A program made the position numbers and the translations under genes. A stretch of DNA of 64,000 bases from SXRF01 sp964624555 (GTDB lineage Bacteria; Pseudomonadota; Alphaproteobacteria; Rickettsiales; SXRF01). Location: positions 1-64,000 of the forward strand of contig CAZUXB010000003.1 in assembly GCA_964624555.1 (NCBI GenBank), given 5' to 3'. Positions 8,297-16,424 of the stretch are shown piece after piece; positions within the stretch are counted from its first letter, which is position 1; each line of letters starts with the position of its first letter. The notes under the pieces are model-generated. The model saw only the letters and a program-made list of their open reading frames with translations, was not told the origin of the DNA and searched no databases.

Positions 8297-9151
8297 ATGC
8301 AACCGAAACTGCCACCGCTTAAAGAAGTCATATTGCGCCATGAACTGGTAACCCGCAAATCACTGGGGCAGCATTTTCTGCTCGATGGCGCGATCACCGA
8401 CAAGATCGCGCTCTATGCCGGGGATCTGAAGGAACATAATGTTATTGAAATCGGGCCGGGGCCGGGTGGGCTGACCCGCTCATTACTTGCAGCGGGTGCA
8501 AAAAGCTTAACCGTGGTGGAGAAGGATGCGCGTTGCATCGCCATCATGGAAGAACTCGCTGCTGCGTGGGGTGACGGAAGGCTTAAAATACTGCAGGCCG
8601 ATGCGCTTAAGGTGAATCTGCTCGAAGAAGTTCCTGCACCCAGAAAAATAGTCGCCAATTTGCCGTATAATGTTGGCACGCTGATGTTGCTTAAGTGGCT
8701 GGATGAGATTGCTGTGCATGGAGTTGGCGCGTACGCCTCACTCACGCTGATGTTTCAGGATGAGGTGGCGCAGAGAGTTATCGCCGAGCCGGATACCAGC
8801 GATTATGGCAGACTTTCGGTCATCAGCCAGTTCCTGTGCGAGTGCCGCTATGATTTCCAACTGCCGCCGGGCGCATTCTCGCCACCGCCGAAAGTGAACT
8901 CGGCGGTGATAACGCTAACACCGCGCGCAAAACCGCTGTTTCCGGTGCAAAAAGAAGTGCTCGAAAAAGTGGTTGCCGCCGCGTTCGGGCAGAGGCGCAA
9001 AATGCTGCGCGGTGCGCTTAAATCGCTGGGCGTGAACGCGGAGGAGTTGCTCGAAAGAGCAGATATCAATGGCAGTCGCCGCGCCGAGACGTTAAGCATA
9101 GAAGAATTTTGTAAACTTGCTCAGGCTTATATAATATTACCTCCTCTCTAA
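8297..9151 (+). CDS. rsmA: 16S rRNA (adenine(1518)-N6/adenine(1519)-N6)-dimethyltransferase
   Basis: KsgA/RsmA, which dimethylates two adenines near the 3' end of 16S rRNA during 30S maturation. It shows the N-terminal KSLGQHFLLD, the SAM-binding EIGPGPGGLT and the catalytic NLPYNVGT (NLPY). Total length of about 284 aa is normal. ATG 8297 is preferred; an in-frame TTG two codons upstream overlaps the DUF983 stop. The last few codons (LPPL and the stop) are supplied by a GC-rich repeat element that begins at about 9140. Confidence 0.95.
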   Translation: MQPKLPPLKEVILRHELVTRKSLGQHFLLDGAITDKIALYAGDLKEHNVIEIGPGPGGLTRSLLAAGAKSLTVVEKDARCIAIMEELAAAWGDGRLKILQADALKVNLLEEVPAPRKIVANLPYNVGTLMLLKWLDEIAVHGVGAYASLTLMFQDEVAQRVIAEPDTSDYGRLSVISQFLCECRYDFQLPPGAFSPPPKVNSAVITLTPRAKPLFPVQKEVLEKVVAAAFGQRRKMLRGALKSLGVNAEELLERADINGSRRAETLSIEEFCKLAQAYIILPPL

Positions 9152-9246
9152 CTCTCCCCCGCAATCCGCCTTCGCCAAGGCTACGGCGGACATGGCGGGA
9201 GAGAGGACGAAGAAGAATTCCCTCTCCACACACACCTAGGGAGGGG
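9140..9246. repeat. CCTCTCC/GGGAGAG repeat element
   Basis: A pyrimidine-rich CTCTAACTCTCCCCC arm and GGCGGGAGAGAGG complement, followed by a second CCCTCTCC...GGGAGGGG pair. It belongs to the same loose family as 13471-13557, 15210-15322, 28082-28172, 36470-36622 and 62745-62837. It contains the rsmA stop. Confidence 0.6.
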
Positions 9247-9513
9247 TCACTCAATATGAACGATCTTTTCCATCAGCCGGTTGTTGAGGTTGGTGAGTTG
9301 TTCGATCATGAAGGGCATGGTCAGCACCAGCACCAGCAGCATGGCCAGAACTTTCGGTACGAAGGTGAGGGTGGCTTCCTGTATCTGCGTGAGAGCCTGT
9401 ATCAAGGCGATGATGAGGCCAACCACCAGCGCCACGATCATCACCGGCGCGGATATGATGATCAGCACATATATGGCATCACGGACTATACCCAGTACTT
9501 CGGTTGCTTCCAT
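9247..9513 (-). CDS. fliQ: Flagellar type III export protein FliQ
   Basis: An 88-aa inner-membrane component of the flagellar export gate (FliPQR). It has the classic two-helix hairpin: IYVLIIISAPVMIVALVVGL, the loop ALTQIQEATLTFVPK, then MLLVLVLTMPFM. The length matches the family. It is last in the flgB-flgC-fliE-fliQ run, separated from fliE by a hairpin repeat. The rest of the flagellar genes lie outside the window. Confidence 0.95.
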   Translation of the reverse strand: MEATEVLGIVRDAIYVLIIISAPVMIVALVVGLIIALIQALTQIQEATLTFVPKVLAMLLVLVLTMPFMIEQLTNLNNRLMEKIVHIE

Positions 9514-9519
9514 AAATTT

Positions 9520-9591
9520 AGTTACCTGTTACCAGTTACGAGTTATCAGTATTATATTACCGGTAACTGGTAACTGACAACTGGTAACTGC
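9520..9591. repeat. Word-hairpin repeat (AGTTACC word)
   Basis: The left arm is four to five tandem variants of GTTACCA and the right arm is tandem GGTAACT, its complement, around an AT-rich loop. It lies between fliE and fliQ. Copies of the same word occur at 29051-29127 and inside thiL. Confidence 0.8.
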
Positions 9592-9595
9592 CTTT

Positions 9596-9910
9596 TTACA
9601 TCGGCATGCGGATGATATCCTGATAGGCGCCGATGACCTTGTCGCGGATGGCGATGACGGTGTTCAGCGAGAGTTCGGCGCTGCTTATGGCGGTTACCAG
9701 ATCGGTGACATCGACCTTGCCGCCAGTTACAGCGTCCATCTTCAGCGATTCGGCCTTGTACTGCGTGTCGATGGCACTTTGCAAACCTTCTTTGAGCAGG
9801 TTGGAAAATGAGGATTTGTCGGATTGTTCAGGCGCACCCCCAGCATCGCCGATGCCGGTCTGCATGTTCATGCGGCTGTTATAAGCATTTGCTGCTGAAA
9901 TAGGATCCAT
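9596..9910 (-). CDS. fliE: Flagellar hook-basal body complex protein FliE
   Basis: A 104-aa basal-body protein that links the MS ring to the rod. The conserved C-terminal region is clear: KVDVTDLVTAISSAELSLNT and RDKVIGAYQDIIRMPM. The N-terminal third is variable, as usual. It sits between flgC and fliQ, the standard alphaproteobacterial order. It is 134 bases from flgC; that spacer holds no gene I can support. Confidence 0.94.
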   Translation of the reverse strand: MDPISAANAYNSRMNMQTGIGDAGGAPEQSDKSSFSNLLKEGLQSAIDTQYKAESLKMDAVTGGKVDVTDLVTAISSAELSLNTVIAIRDKVIGAYQDIIRMPM

Positions 9911-10044
9911 ATTACTCTTTGTCTTTTAAAAATTTGCGTCGTTATCCTTCGGACTCGCAGTACTCACTTAATAAGCATAAGCTCCGTGCTGCTCGCCTCG
10001 GCTGCCTAGCTAATTTTCAAAATACCTCGAGTAGCATAATATTT

Positions 10045-10452
10045 TTATCTCAGTAAATCAAGCGTACGCGAAAGCATCGATTTGGAAACTTCGACCACGT
10101 TCATGTTCGCCTCGTAGCCACGGCGCGCTTCGCGCATATCCATCATCTCCACGATGCTGTTGACGTTGGGATACATCACGTAGCCTTTGTCATTGGCGGC
10201 GGGATGCGTCGGTTCGTATTTCAGGCGGAAATCCGACATGTCGTATTTGCGCTCGCTGACCTTTACGGTGTTGATGCCAATCTCCTTATCGAGCGCGTTC
10301 TTGAAAATAACGATCTTGCGGCGGTAGGGCTCGGCACCGGGGCTGGTGCCGGTGGAATCGGCATTGGCGATGTTTTCCGCCACCACGCGCAGACGGTCAC
10401 CCTGAGCTTTCATGCCGGACGAAGCGATAGAGAGGGAATCGGATAGCTGCAT
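10045..10452 (-). CDS. flgC: Flagellar basal-body rod protein FlgC
   Basis: A 135-aa proximal rod protein. The N-terminal rod motif SLSIASSGMKAQGDRLRVVAE, the ANADSTG turn with YRRKIVIF, and the C-terminal ARRGYEANMNVVEVSKSML are all typical. It is exported through the flagellar apparatus without a cleaved signal. It lies 13 bases downstream of flgB. Confidence 0.95.
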   Translation of the reverse strand: MQLSDSLSIASSGMKAQGDRLRVVAENIANADSTGTSPGAEPYRRKIVIFKNALDKEIGINTVKVSERKYDMSDFRLKYEPTHPAANDKGYVMYPNVNSIVEMMDMREARRGYEANMNVVEVSKSMLSRTLDLLR

Positions 10453-10465
10453 TGTTTATTCCTTG

Positions 10466-10876
10466 TTAGCCATTGGTTTTGCCAATGGCGGTTTTGAACA
10501 TACTGATGGTTTTCCCGTACAGGTTTATAACTTTCTGGTAATCGGCCTGGTTCTCCGCCACCTTCGACATTTCTTCTTCTATTGAGACATTGTTGCCGTT
10601 AGGGTTGCGTTCATAAGTCGAATCACGCTTTATAACCTGTGAGCTAGCGGTAGAGCTAGCCACTCCCGTCATGTGTTTTTTATTTGTTGTAGTCATCGCC
10701 AGCTGCCCTGACGTATGTGATAGCATCCTGCTGAAATCAGGAGTCTTTACGTCCATCGCTTCGTAGCCCGGAGTATCGGCATTGGCGATATTTGCCGCCA
10801 GCACCGCCTGCCGCTCGGACAGGTTGTTAAGCCGGGTTTTCATCGCGCCGAAAAGAGGAATAGACTCAAAATTCAT
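10466..10876 (-). CDS. flgB: Flagellar basal-body rod protein FlgB
   Basis: A 136-aa proximal rod protein, first of the flgB-flgC-fliE-fliQ run. Family features are the N-terminal LSERQAVLAANIANADTPGY, the D-x-K-T-P-D-F motif nearby, and the C-terminal NQADYQKVINLYGKTISMF. The central Ser/Thr-rich stretch varies between species. The 225 bases upstream hold only a dRS3-like repeat and an AT-rich stretch where the operon promoter probably lies. Confidence 0.94.
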   Translation of the reverse strand: MNFESIPLFGAMKTRLNNLSERQAVLAANIANADTPGYEAMDVKTPDFSRMLSHTSGQLAMTTTNKKHMTGVASSTASSQVIKRDSTYERNPNGNNVSIEEEMSKVAENQADYQKVINLYGKTISMFKTAIGKTNG

Positions 10877-11029
10877 ATGCTTACTGCAATCTTTTGGTTA
10901 TAGGCAAATATTTCCTAGTTGGCTAGGATGATAAGATAATTTTTTAGTTATGGCTATAGGTTTTTTACAAAATATCATATATGCATAGCACAAACCATTC
11001 AGAGCAATTATGGTGCCACGTCTTTTGTA

Positions 11030-11107
11030 GTCATACCCGTGCAGGCGGGTATCTCTTTATCCGCTGGCGCAAGATTAGAAAGAGATTCCTGCCTTCGCAG
11101 GAATGAC
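11030..11107. repeat. dRS3-like paired inverted repeat
   Basis: GTCATACCCGTGCAGGCGGG and GATTCCTGCCTTCGCAGGAA pairs about 75 bases apart. It lies directly upstream of phhB. Confidence 0.7.
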
Positions 11108-11123
11108 AGAAAGGAAGAAAACT

Positions 11124-11483
11124 ATGTTAACCAACCAGAACTGTACGCCTGTCCAAAAAGGCGAAGCAGCAATAAACGAAAATGACGCACGCTCCATGCT
11201 TGGGCAAACGCCGGGCTGGGCGCTGGCCGAAAAAGGCAAAGCCATATTCCGCAAATTCACTTTCAACAATTTTGATGAAGCCTATGCGCTGGCGCAAAAA
11301 ATTGCGAAGATCGCGCAGGAACAGAACCACCACCCCGATATTAATTTCGGCTGGGGTTATGTAAAAGTGCGCCTCATGACCCATGATATTGGCGGTTTGA
11401 GCAAGAATGATTTTATAATGGCGGCTAAAATTAATGTCATCACGGGCTTGCCCCGGGATCCAGGGCCAAAACCAATGTCGTAA
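11124..11483 (+). CDS. phhB: Pterin-4-alpha-carbinolamine dehydratase
   Basis: Dehydrates 4a-hydroxytetrahydrobiopterin, recycling the pterin cofactor. The family core is visible as QNHHPDINFGWGYVKVRL followed by THDIGGLSKNDFIMAAKI. ATG 11124 follows AAGGAAG. The domain normally ends at about AAKI; here 13 more residues (ITGLPRDPGPKPMS region) are read from a repeat element that also supplies the stop. No aromatic hydroxylase is in the window, so its physiological partner is unknown. Confidence 0.9.
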   Translation: MLTNQNCTPVQKGEAAINENDARSMLGQTPGWALAEKGKAIFRKFTFNNFDEAYALAQKIAKIAQEQNHHPDINFGWGYVKVRLMTHDIGGLSKNDFIMAAKINVITGLPRDPGPKPMS

Positions 11484-11519
11484 TTTGGGGCCCTGGATCC
11501 CCGCCTTCGCGGGGATGAC
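11436..11519. repeat. dRS3-like repeat overlapping the phhB 3' end
   Basis: From GTCATCACGGG to CGCGGGGATGAC with an internal CAGGGCC...GGCCCTG pair. Its first half is the phhB C-terminal coding sequence. Confidence 0.6.
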
Positions 11520-11531
11520 AAGTGCATTATA

Positions 11532-11591
11532 AACTTGCGCTCAAGCGCCGCGCAGGCTGCGGCCCTCAATGGGCCTAGTCGCTTCGCTCCA
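11532..11591. repeat. Single diverged copy of the 75-bp tandem unit
   Basis: AAACTTGCGCTCAAGCG, then GCGC and GGGCCTAGTCG segments, matches the unit of the array at 35405-35735 with substitutions. It lies between phhB and the convergent bolA gene. Confidence 0.65.
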
Positions 11592-11595
11592 TGAT

Positions 11596-11826
11596 TTACG
11601 CGGATTTTGTGGTTATCGCCATCGCGTGCAATTTCGTGCCCATCTGGCCACCGAGTGCGTCCATCACCATTCTGTGCTGCGCCACGCGGGTTTTCCCCGC
11701 AAACTGCGCCGAGGTGACGGTTATACTATAATGGTCATTATCCCCGGCCGTGTCGACCAGCTCTATCTTCGCATCCGGCAGCGCGGTTTTCACCAGTTTT
11801 TCTATCTCGTCAGGTTTCATTGGCAT
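11596..11826 (-). CDS. BolA-family protein
   Basis: A BolA/IbaG-like protein of about 76 aa. The helix IEKLVKTALPDAKIELVD, the strand SITVTSAQFAGKTRVAQH and the conserved C-terminal HRMVMDALGGQMGTKLHAMA are typical. Such proteins pair with monothiol glutaredoxins in iron-sulfur and iron handling. I favour ATG 11826; ATG 11820 and an upstream ATG 11841 are also in frame. It stands alone and is convergent with phhB. Confidence 0.88.
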   Translation of the reverse strand: MPMKPDEIEKLVKTALPDAKIELVDTAGDNDHYSITVTSAQFAGKTRVAQHRMVMDALGGQMGTKLHAMAITTKSA

Positions 11827-11896
11827 GATGGTTATTCCCAAAAAATAAATGCTTACAATATCTATAGATTAAATTATGCTTTGCCAATAAATAATC

Positions 11897-11990
11897 GTCA
11901 TCCAGCACTTGTTGCGGAATCTAGGGACTCTGGGTGTGGCTCTGGATCCCCGCTTGCGCGGGGATGACAAAGGGAGAAGGCGGGGATGAC
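11897..11990. repeat. dRS3-like repeat upstream of the prepilin peptidase gene
   Basis: From GTCATCCAGCACTTG to GCGCGGGGATGAC, followed by a second short GGCGGGGATGACAAAGGGAG copy. The reading frame of the next gene is open through it. Confidence 0.6.
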
Positions 11991-12005
11991 AAAGGGAGAA
12001 GAATT

Positions 12006-12755
12006 TTGCTACTGGAATTAATAATTGTCATCTGCGCCGGTCTGGTTTTTGGCAGTTTCATCACCTGCGCCAGCTACCGCCTGCCGCTGGAACTGGACGT
12101 GGTCAAAAAGCCATCCTACTGCCCCAATTGCAACACCAAGCTCACAGTAAAAGACCTGTTCCCGGTTTTTTCGTGGTTGTTCTCCGGCGGAAAATGCCGC
12201 CATTGCGCGGCGAAAATTTCCTTCCGCTACCCGCTCATCGAACTTATGAACACTGCGTTGTTTTTATTTCTATATATCCATTACGGAATTACGCCGCAGT
12301 TCTTTATCCTCGCGGCGATGGCGGTGATGCTGATGATAATGATCGTCGCCGACCTCGAACATTTCATCATTCCTGACTGCGTGCATGTTATCCTGCTGCC
12401 ACTGGCCATAGCCTTCCATTATGTGAACGGGACATTGTCGGAAGACATACTCTGGGGCTTTTTTACCATGCTCGGCATCGCCCTGTTGCTGTATTACGGC
12501 TATAGCAAACTGCGCGGGCGCGCCATGCTCGGTTTTGGCGATGTAAAATTTTTTGCGGTGGTTGGGGTATGGCTGGATTTAAGCGTGCTACCAGCTTTTT
12601 TATTGCTTTCTGGTATTTTAGGAGTGCTGCTTGGTTTGGTGTGGCGGGGGCTGGGCAAGGGACCGGTTTTCCCCTTTGGCCCGGCCTTGGCCGTCTCCCT
12701 GTTCTTTTGCGTGACCTATCCTCAACTTGCCAACATAATGAATTTTATAAGGTAA
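12006..12755 (+). CDS. Prepilin peptidase (type IV leader peptidase)
   Basis: Inner-membrane aspartic protease that cleaves and N-methylates type IV prepilins and pseudopilins. The N-terminal CPNC...CRHC zinc domain (about 40-75) and the two catalytic aspartate sites, VADLEHF and GFGDVKFF, are present with about seven membrane helices. The TTG start at 12006 follows GGGAGAAG and gives the canonical GxxxGSFI N-terminus; upstream in-frame starts would only add translated repeat. It presumably processes the three pseudopilins encoded at 23072, 36868 and 53576. Confidence 0.9.
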   Translation: MLLELIIVICAGLVFGSFITCASYRLPLELDVVKKPSYCPNCNTKLTVKDLFPVFSWLFSGGKCRHCAAKISFRYPLIELMNTALFLFLYIHYGITPQFFILAAMAVMLMIMIVADLEHFIIPDCVHVILLPLAIAFHYVNGTLSEDILWGFFTMLGIALLLYYGYSKLRGRAMLGFGDVKFFAVVGVWLDLSVLPAFLLLSGILGVLLGLVWRGLGKGPVFPFGPALAVSLFFCVTYPQLANIMNFIR

Positions 12756-12874
12756 TAATGATAATATACATAAAATAATTGTAATATATATAATTATACA
12801 AATAAAACTTGAATATATGCTATAATGTTCTAAAAAATAACAAAATGTTTTAATTACGGGAAACACTAATTGCT

Positions 12875-14683
12875 ATGACTGAAATCGTCAAAAAACTTTC
12901 CGGCGTGGAAAATATCAAACTGACAAGTGACCACCTGAAGGGGAATATTGCCGCCGAACTGGCCGACCTTTCCACGCAGGAAGTAACCGACCCGACCTAT
13001 GAGTTGCTTAAATTCCACGGCAGCTATTTCGGCTATGACCGCGACACGGCGACCGAGCGCAAAAAAGCCGGGCTGGAAAAAGAATATGAATTCATGGTGC
13101 GCATGAAATGCCCGGGCGGTAGGCTTACCGCTGCCCAATATCTGGCGCTTGATGTTCTTGCTGAAAAATATGCCAATGGGACAATGCGTATCACCACCCG
13201 CGAAACTTTCCAGTTCCACTGTATCAAAAAAGTAGGCATGAAACCGCTGATCTCCGACATAAATAAATTATTGCTGTCCACACTCGGCGGTTGTGGTGAC
13301 GTGAATAGGAATGTGCTAACCTGCCCGGCACCGATAAAAGATGACATCCACGCCAAGCTCGAGGAAGATTGTTATAATATCGCCCGCCACTGCGCACCGA
13401 AAACCAACAGCTATTATGAAATTTGGCTTGATGGTGAACGGGTGGCGGATTATCCGTTCAATCCTACGCCTTACCCCCTCCCTAACCCTCCCACGCAAGC
13501 GGGAGAGGGAACAGAAAAGCTCCCTCTCCACGTAGTGGGGAGGGCTGGGGAGGGGATTGAACCCCTCTACGGCGATACCTACATGCCGCGCAAATTTAAA
13601 ATTGCCATCTCGCAACCGGAAGATAACTGCACCGATGTTATGACCAATGACCTTGCTATTCTATCGCTGTTCAACGGTCAGGAACATGTGGGTTATAATT
13701 TTGCGCTCGGCGGCGGCCTCGGCATGAAGCACAACACGCCAAAAACTTATGCGCGCCTTGCTACACCTATTATGTATGTGCCAAATGATTTATTTATTCC
13801 GGCGGTGGAAGCGGTAATAAAACTCCAGCGCGATAATGGCGACCGCAGCGACCGCCAGCATGCGCGCCTGAAATACGTCATTGCCGAAAAAGGCGAAGCG
13901 TGGGCGAAGGCAGAACTGGAAAAATATATCGGCAGAAAAATGGATGCGCCGAAGTCGATGGGAAAATTCGCAGTCGATGACCATATGGGCTGGCACGAAC
14001 AGGGCGATGGCAAATGGTTCCTCGGAGTGCCGGTTTCCAGCGGGCGTATTGTCGACAGGGAGAACGAACAGCTTCGTACCGGCCTGCGTGCAGTTATAAT
14101 GCAGTATGGTATGAATTTGGTGCTTACCGCTGACCAGAATATTATTTTATGTGACATTGAAAGTGGCGAAAAAACTGCCATCGAAAAAATGTTGCACAGC
14201 TATGGCATAAAACTCGCCAGCGACATCACCCCGGTCTATCGCAACATGCTTGCCTGTGTGGCGTACCCAACCTGCGGTAAGGCGCTGGCCGAAGCCGAGC
14301 GCGTAAAGCTGCCGCTGCTGGCCGAGATCGAAAAGGTCATGGCGCAGCACGGTGTGCTTGATGAAAAAATTTCTATCCGCATTGCCGGTTGCCCGAATGG
14401 TTGCTCGCGCCCAACGGTGGGTGATATCGGTATCATAGGCCGCATGCCGGATCATTACGCGCTGCATATTGGCGGCGATTTTGCTGGTACCCGCCTCAAC
14501 GAAAAAATATTCGACAAGGTGCCCTATGAAGCAATAACGCAGGTGCTCTCTCCGCTGTTTGCGTTGTGGAAAGAAAAACGGCATGCGCACGAAGAATTCG
14601 GTGATTTCTGCACGCGCTACGGCATTGCAGCGGTGAAGCAGGCAGCCGTTCAAGCGCTTGTTGGCAATGATTGGGCCAAGTAA
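12875..14683 (+). CDS. cysI: Assimilatory sulfite reductase hemoprotein (CysI-like)
   Basis: Reduces sulfite to sulfide at a siroheme/4Fe-4S centre, 602 aa. The N-terminal half has the TRETFQFHC substrate-site motif. The cluster ligands are ACVAYPTCGKALAEAER (about 460) and AGCPNGCSRP (about 504). Odd: residues of about 199-228 are translated from a palindromic repeat placed between DYPFNPT and EPLYGDTY, in a surface region before PRKFK. It opens the sulfate-assimilation operon. No flavoprotein CysJ is present; the electron donor may be the flavoprotein at 19451. Confidence 0.93.
   Translation: MTEIVKKLSGVENIKLTSDHLKGNIAAELADLSTQEVTDPTYELLKFHGSYFGYDRDTATERKKAGLEKEYEFMVRMKCPGGRLTAAQYLALDVLAEKYANGTMRITTRETFQFHCIKKVGMKPLISDINKLLLSTLGGCGDVNRNVLTCPAPIKDDIHAKLEEDCYNIARHCAPKTNSYYEIWLDGERVADYPFNPTPYPLPNPPTQAGEGTEKLPLHVVGRAGEGIEPLYGDTYMPRKFKIAISQPEDNCTDVMTNDLAILSLFNGQEHVGYNFALGGGLGMKHNTPKTYARLATPIMYVPNDLFIPAVEAVIKLQRDNGDRSDRQHARLKYVIAEKGEAWAKAELEKYIGRKMDAPKSMGKFAVDDHMGWHEQGDGKWFLGVPVSSGRIVDRENEQLRTGLRAVIMQYGMNLVLTADQNIILCDIESGEKTAIEKMLHSYGIKLASDITPVYRNMLACVAYPTCGKALAEAERVKLPLLAEIEKVMAQHGVLDEKISIRIAGCPNGCSRPTVGDIGIIGRMPDHYALHIGGDFAGTRLNEKIFDKVPYEAITQVLSPLFALWKEKRHAHEEFGDFCTRYGIAAVKQAAVQALVGNDWAK
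13471..13557 (+). repeat. CCCTCCC/GGGAGGG repeat inserted in frame in cysI
   Basis: Two nested palindromes (CCCTCCCTAACCCTCCC with its complements, and CTCCCTCTCC with GGGGAGGG) are read through without a stop. They encode a Pro/Gly-rich loop absent from the conserved sulfite reductase sequence. Confidence 0.8.
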
Positions 14684-14708
14684 CTTAGAATATAGTGAAG
14701 GAGATTTT

Positions 14709-15098
14709 ATGCTGAATTTTCTTATCGGGGTAGTTATCGGTTTTGCCGAAATGCATTTTAGAGTTGCATTATCCTCTCAAATGCAGGCTACGTCTGAGAA
14801 TATGGGAATGTATATACCGCTGGTCATTGTCTCTGCGGTGGTTTTTATTATTGGTTATAAAATCATGTCATGGCAGAGGATATTACTGATTGTTTTAAGC
14901 CTGATCCTGGGAATCGTTGCGCATGTTTATCTGTTTGAAAATATACTGGGAACTTTTGAGCATAGTTTCAGAACTTCAGCAACTATGATACACAGCGCTG
15001 TGCCGAGCCTTTTTGTATTTGCTGCGGGAATGTTCGGAGTGGCTGTCGGCGGTTTGAGAAACAAAAAAGCAACGTCTGATAAGGGTGGCAATTCCTAA
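14709..15098 (+). CDS. Four-helix membrane protein in the cys operon
   Basis: A 129-aa protein not assigned to a family. Four hydrophobic segments are visible: MLNFLIGVVIGFAEM, IPLVIVSAVVFIIGY, ILLIVLSLILGIVAHVYLF and VPSLFVFAAGMFGVAVGG. ATG 14709 has a strong GAAGGAGA site, better than the longer in-frame start. It sits between cysI and cysG, and its stop lies one base before the next start, so it is cotranscribed with sulfate assimilation. A role in sulfate or sulfite transport is possible but unproven. Confidence 0.72.
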   Translation: MLNFLIGVVIGFAEMHFRVALSSQMQATSENMGMYIPLVIVSAVVFIIGYKIMSWQRILLIVLSLILGIVAHVYLFENILGTFEHSFRTSATMIHSAVPSLFVFAAGMFGVAVGGLRNKKATSDKGGNS

Positions 15099-15099
15099 A

Positions 15100-15690
15100 A
15101 TGTTTCCCATCGCCCTTGATCTAAGCAGAATTCCGGTGCTGCTCGTTGGTGAAGGCGAGGCCTTCAGCAAGCGCCATGCCCAGCTTGTGGAATATGGGGC
15201 TTCTCTTACTTCTCCCTCCCCACTTGTGGGGGAGGGTTGGGGTGGGGGGTATTCCTTCGCTCGTACTAAATCGGAAAAATCCACCCCCCTTCCTAGCCTT
15301 CCCCCGCAAGGGGGGAAGGGATTTACCTTCCATGAATCAATCATTATGGTCGCCGGGCTTTCGCGCGCAGAGTCGGAAGAAATCTACCGCGCGGCACATG
15401 CGGACGGAAAACTGGTCAATGTCGAGGATATGAATGATCTCTGCGATTTTTATTTCACCGCTAACGTAAAACGTGGTGACCTGATTATTGCCGTATCCAC
15501 CGGCGGCGCATCGCCGACTCTGGCAAGGCGCGTTCGTGATTATATAGGCAAAATATTCGGCGGCGAATGGGAAGCACGTACCGCAGAAATAAAGGCGCTC
15601 CGCGATAAATTAAAGGCCGATGGCAAAACAATATCCGAAGTTCTAAAAGCCAGCGATGAATTCCTGCAGGCCAAAGGATGGCTGCAATGA
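15100..15690 (+). CDS. Siroheme synthase N-domain (precorrin-2 dehydrogenase/ferrochelatase)
   Basis: CysG N-domain or Met8p-like protein that oxidises precorrin-2 to sirohydrochlorin and may insert iron, making siroheme for CysI. The N-terminus MFPIALDLSRIPVLLVGEGE is the NAD-binding strand-turn-helix. The later VNVEDMNDLCDFYFTA and IAVSTGGASPTLARRVRDY are diagnostic. About 37 residues between QLVEYGA and HESIIMV are translated repeat. It carries no methyltransferase domain, so uroporphyrinogen methylation must be encoded elsewhere. It overlaps the cysH start (ATGA). Confidence 0.88.
   Translation: MFPIALDLSRIPVLLVGEGEAFSKRHAQLVEYGASLTSPSPLVGEGWGGGYSFARTKSEKSTPLPSLPPQGGKGFTFHESIIMVAGLSRAESEEIYRAAHADGKLVNVEDMNDLCDFYFTANVKRGDLIIAVSTGGASPTLARRVRDYIGKIFGGEWEARTAEIKALRDKLKADGKTISEVLKASDEFLQAKGWLQ
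15210..15322 (+). repeat. CCCTCCCC/GGGGGAGGG repeat inserted in frame in the siroheme synthase gene
   Basis: Two hairpins (CTCCCTCCCC with GGGGGAGGG; CCCCCTTCC with GGGGGGAAGG) separated by a short core. It replaces or extends the loop of the nucleotide-binding fold and is read through in frame. Confidence 0.8.
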
Positions 15691-16424
15691 ACGAACATAA
15701 ACTGGCCGAGCTGCAACAGAAATATGGCGCGCATGAAGCAGAGATACTACTGCGCGAAATGATAGGTATAGAGTTCAAGGGTAAGATAGCACTGATATCA
15801 TCTTTCGGCGCTGATGCCGCGCTGCTGCTGGCGCTGGTGGCGGAAACCGATGTGAATACGCCGGTGTTGTTCCTCGAAACCGGGAAACATTTCCCGGAAA
15901 CGCTGCACTATGTCGATACGCTGAAAAATAAACTCGGCCTGCGCAACCTGCATTTCCTCACGCCTGATCCGGCGCTGGTAAGCCGCATTGACGAAAAAGG
16001 CGATCTGTGGGCGGTAAACCCCGACCGTTGCTGCTGGATGCGCAAGGTTGAACCGCTTGACCGTTTTGTAAAAGAGAATGGTATAGAAGCACTCATCACC
16101 GGCCGCAAACGCTACCAGAATGCTGAGCGCTCACACCTGCAAACTGTCGAGCTGGATGATAAAAATATCTTCCGCATCAACCCGCTGGCTAATTGGGATA
16201 AGGCGCGTATCCAGCATGAGGCGGAGAAACGCGACCTGCCGCAACATCCGCTGGTGGCTCTGGGTTATCCTTCTATCGGCTGCGCGCCGTGCACTTCGCC
16301 GGTTAAGCCGGGAGAAGATGAACGCGCCGGCCGCTGGAGACATACGGCAACTAAAGATCACGAGCAGAAAACCGAATGTGGGTTGCATGTGTCAGGCGAG
16401 AAAGTCATGGGTCATGAGTCATGA
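15687..16424 (+). CDS. cysH: Phosphoadenylyl/adenylyl-sulfate reductase
   Basis: Thioredoxin-dependent reduction of activated sulfate to sulfite. It is a PP-loop-type protein with SSFGADAALLL and LETGKHFPET. The pairs RCCWMRK (about 112) and CAPC (about 202) together are the four 4Fe-4S ligands of the APS-reductase type, and the catalytic ECGLH is at the C-terminus. That pattern suggests APS use even though APS kinase is encoded in the same operon. ATG 15687, with AAAGGATGG upstream, overlaps the previous stop; an in-frame ATG at 15678 is the alternative. Confidence 0.92.
   Translation: MNEHKLAELQQKYGAHEAEILLREMIGIEFKGKIALISSFGADAALLLALVAETDVNTPVLFLETGKHFPETLHYVDTLKNKLGLRNLHFLTPDPALVSRIDEKGDLWAVNPDRCCWMRKVEPLDRFVKENGIEALITGRKRYQNAERSHLQTVELDDKNIFRINPLANWDKARIQHEAEKRDLPQHPLVALGYPSIGCAPCTSPVKPGEDERAGRWRHTATKDHEQKTECGLHVSGEKVMGHES

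Noticed and set aside
9911..10044. Possible small gene between fliE and flgC
   Set aside because: No start with a ribosome site and no sustained reading frame; only short imperfect palindromes are seen.
11934..12005. Upstream start for the prepilin peptidase
   Set aside because: It would add repeat-derived residues before the canonical first membrane helix.
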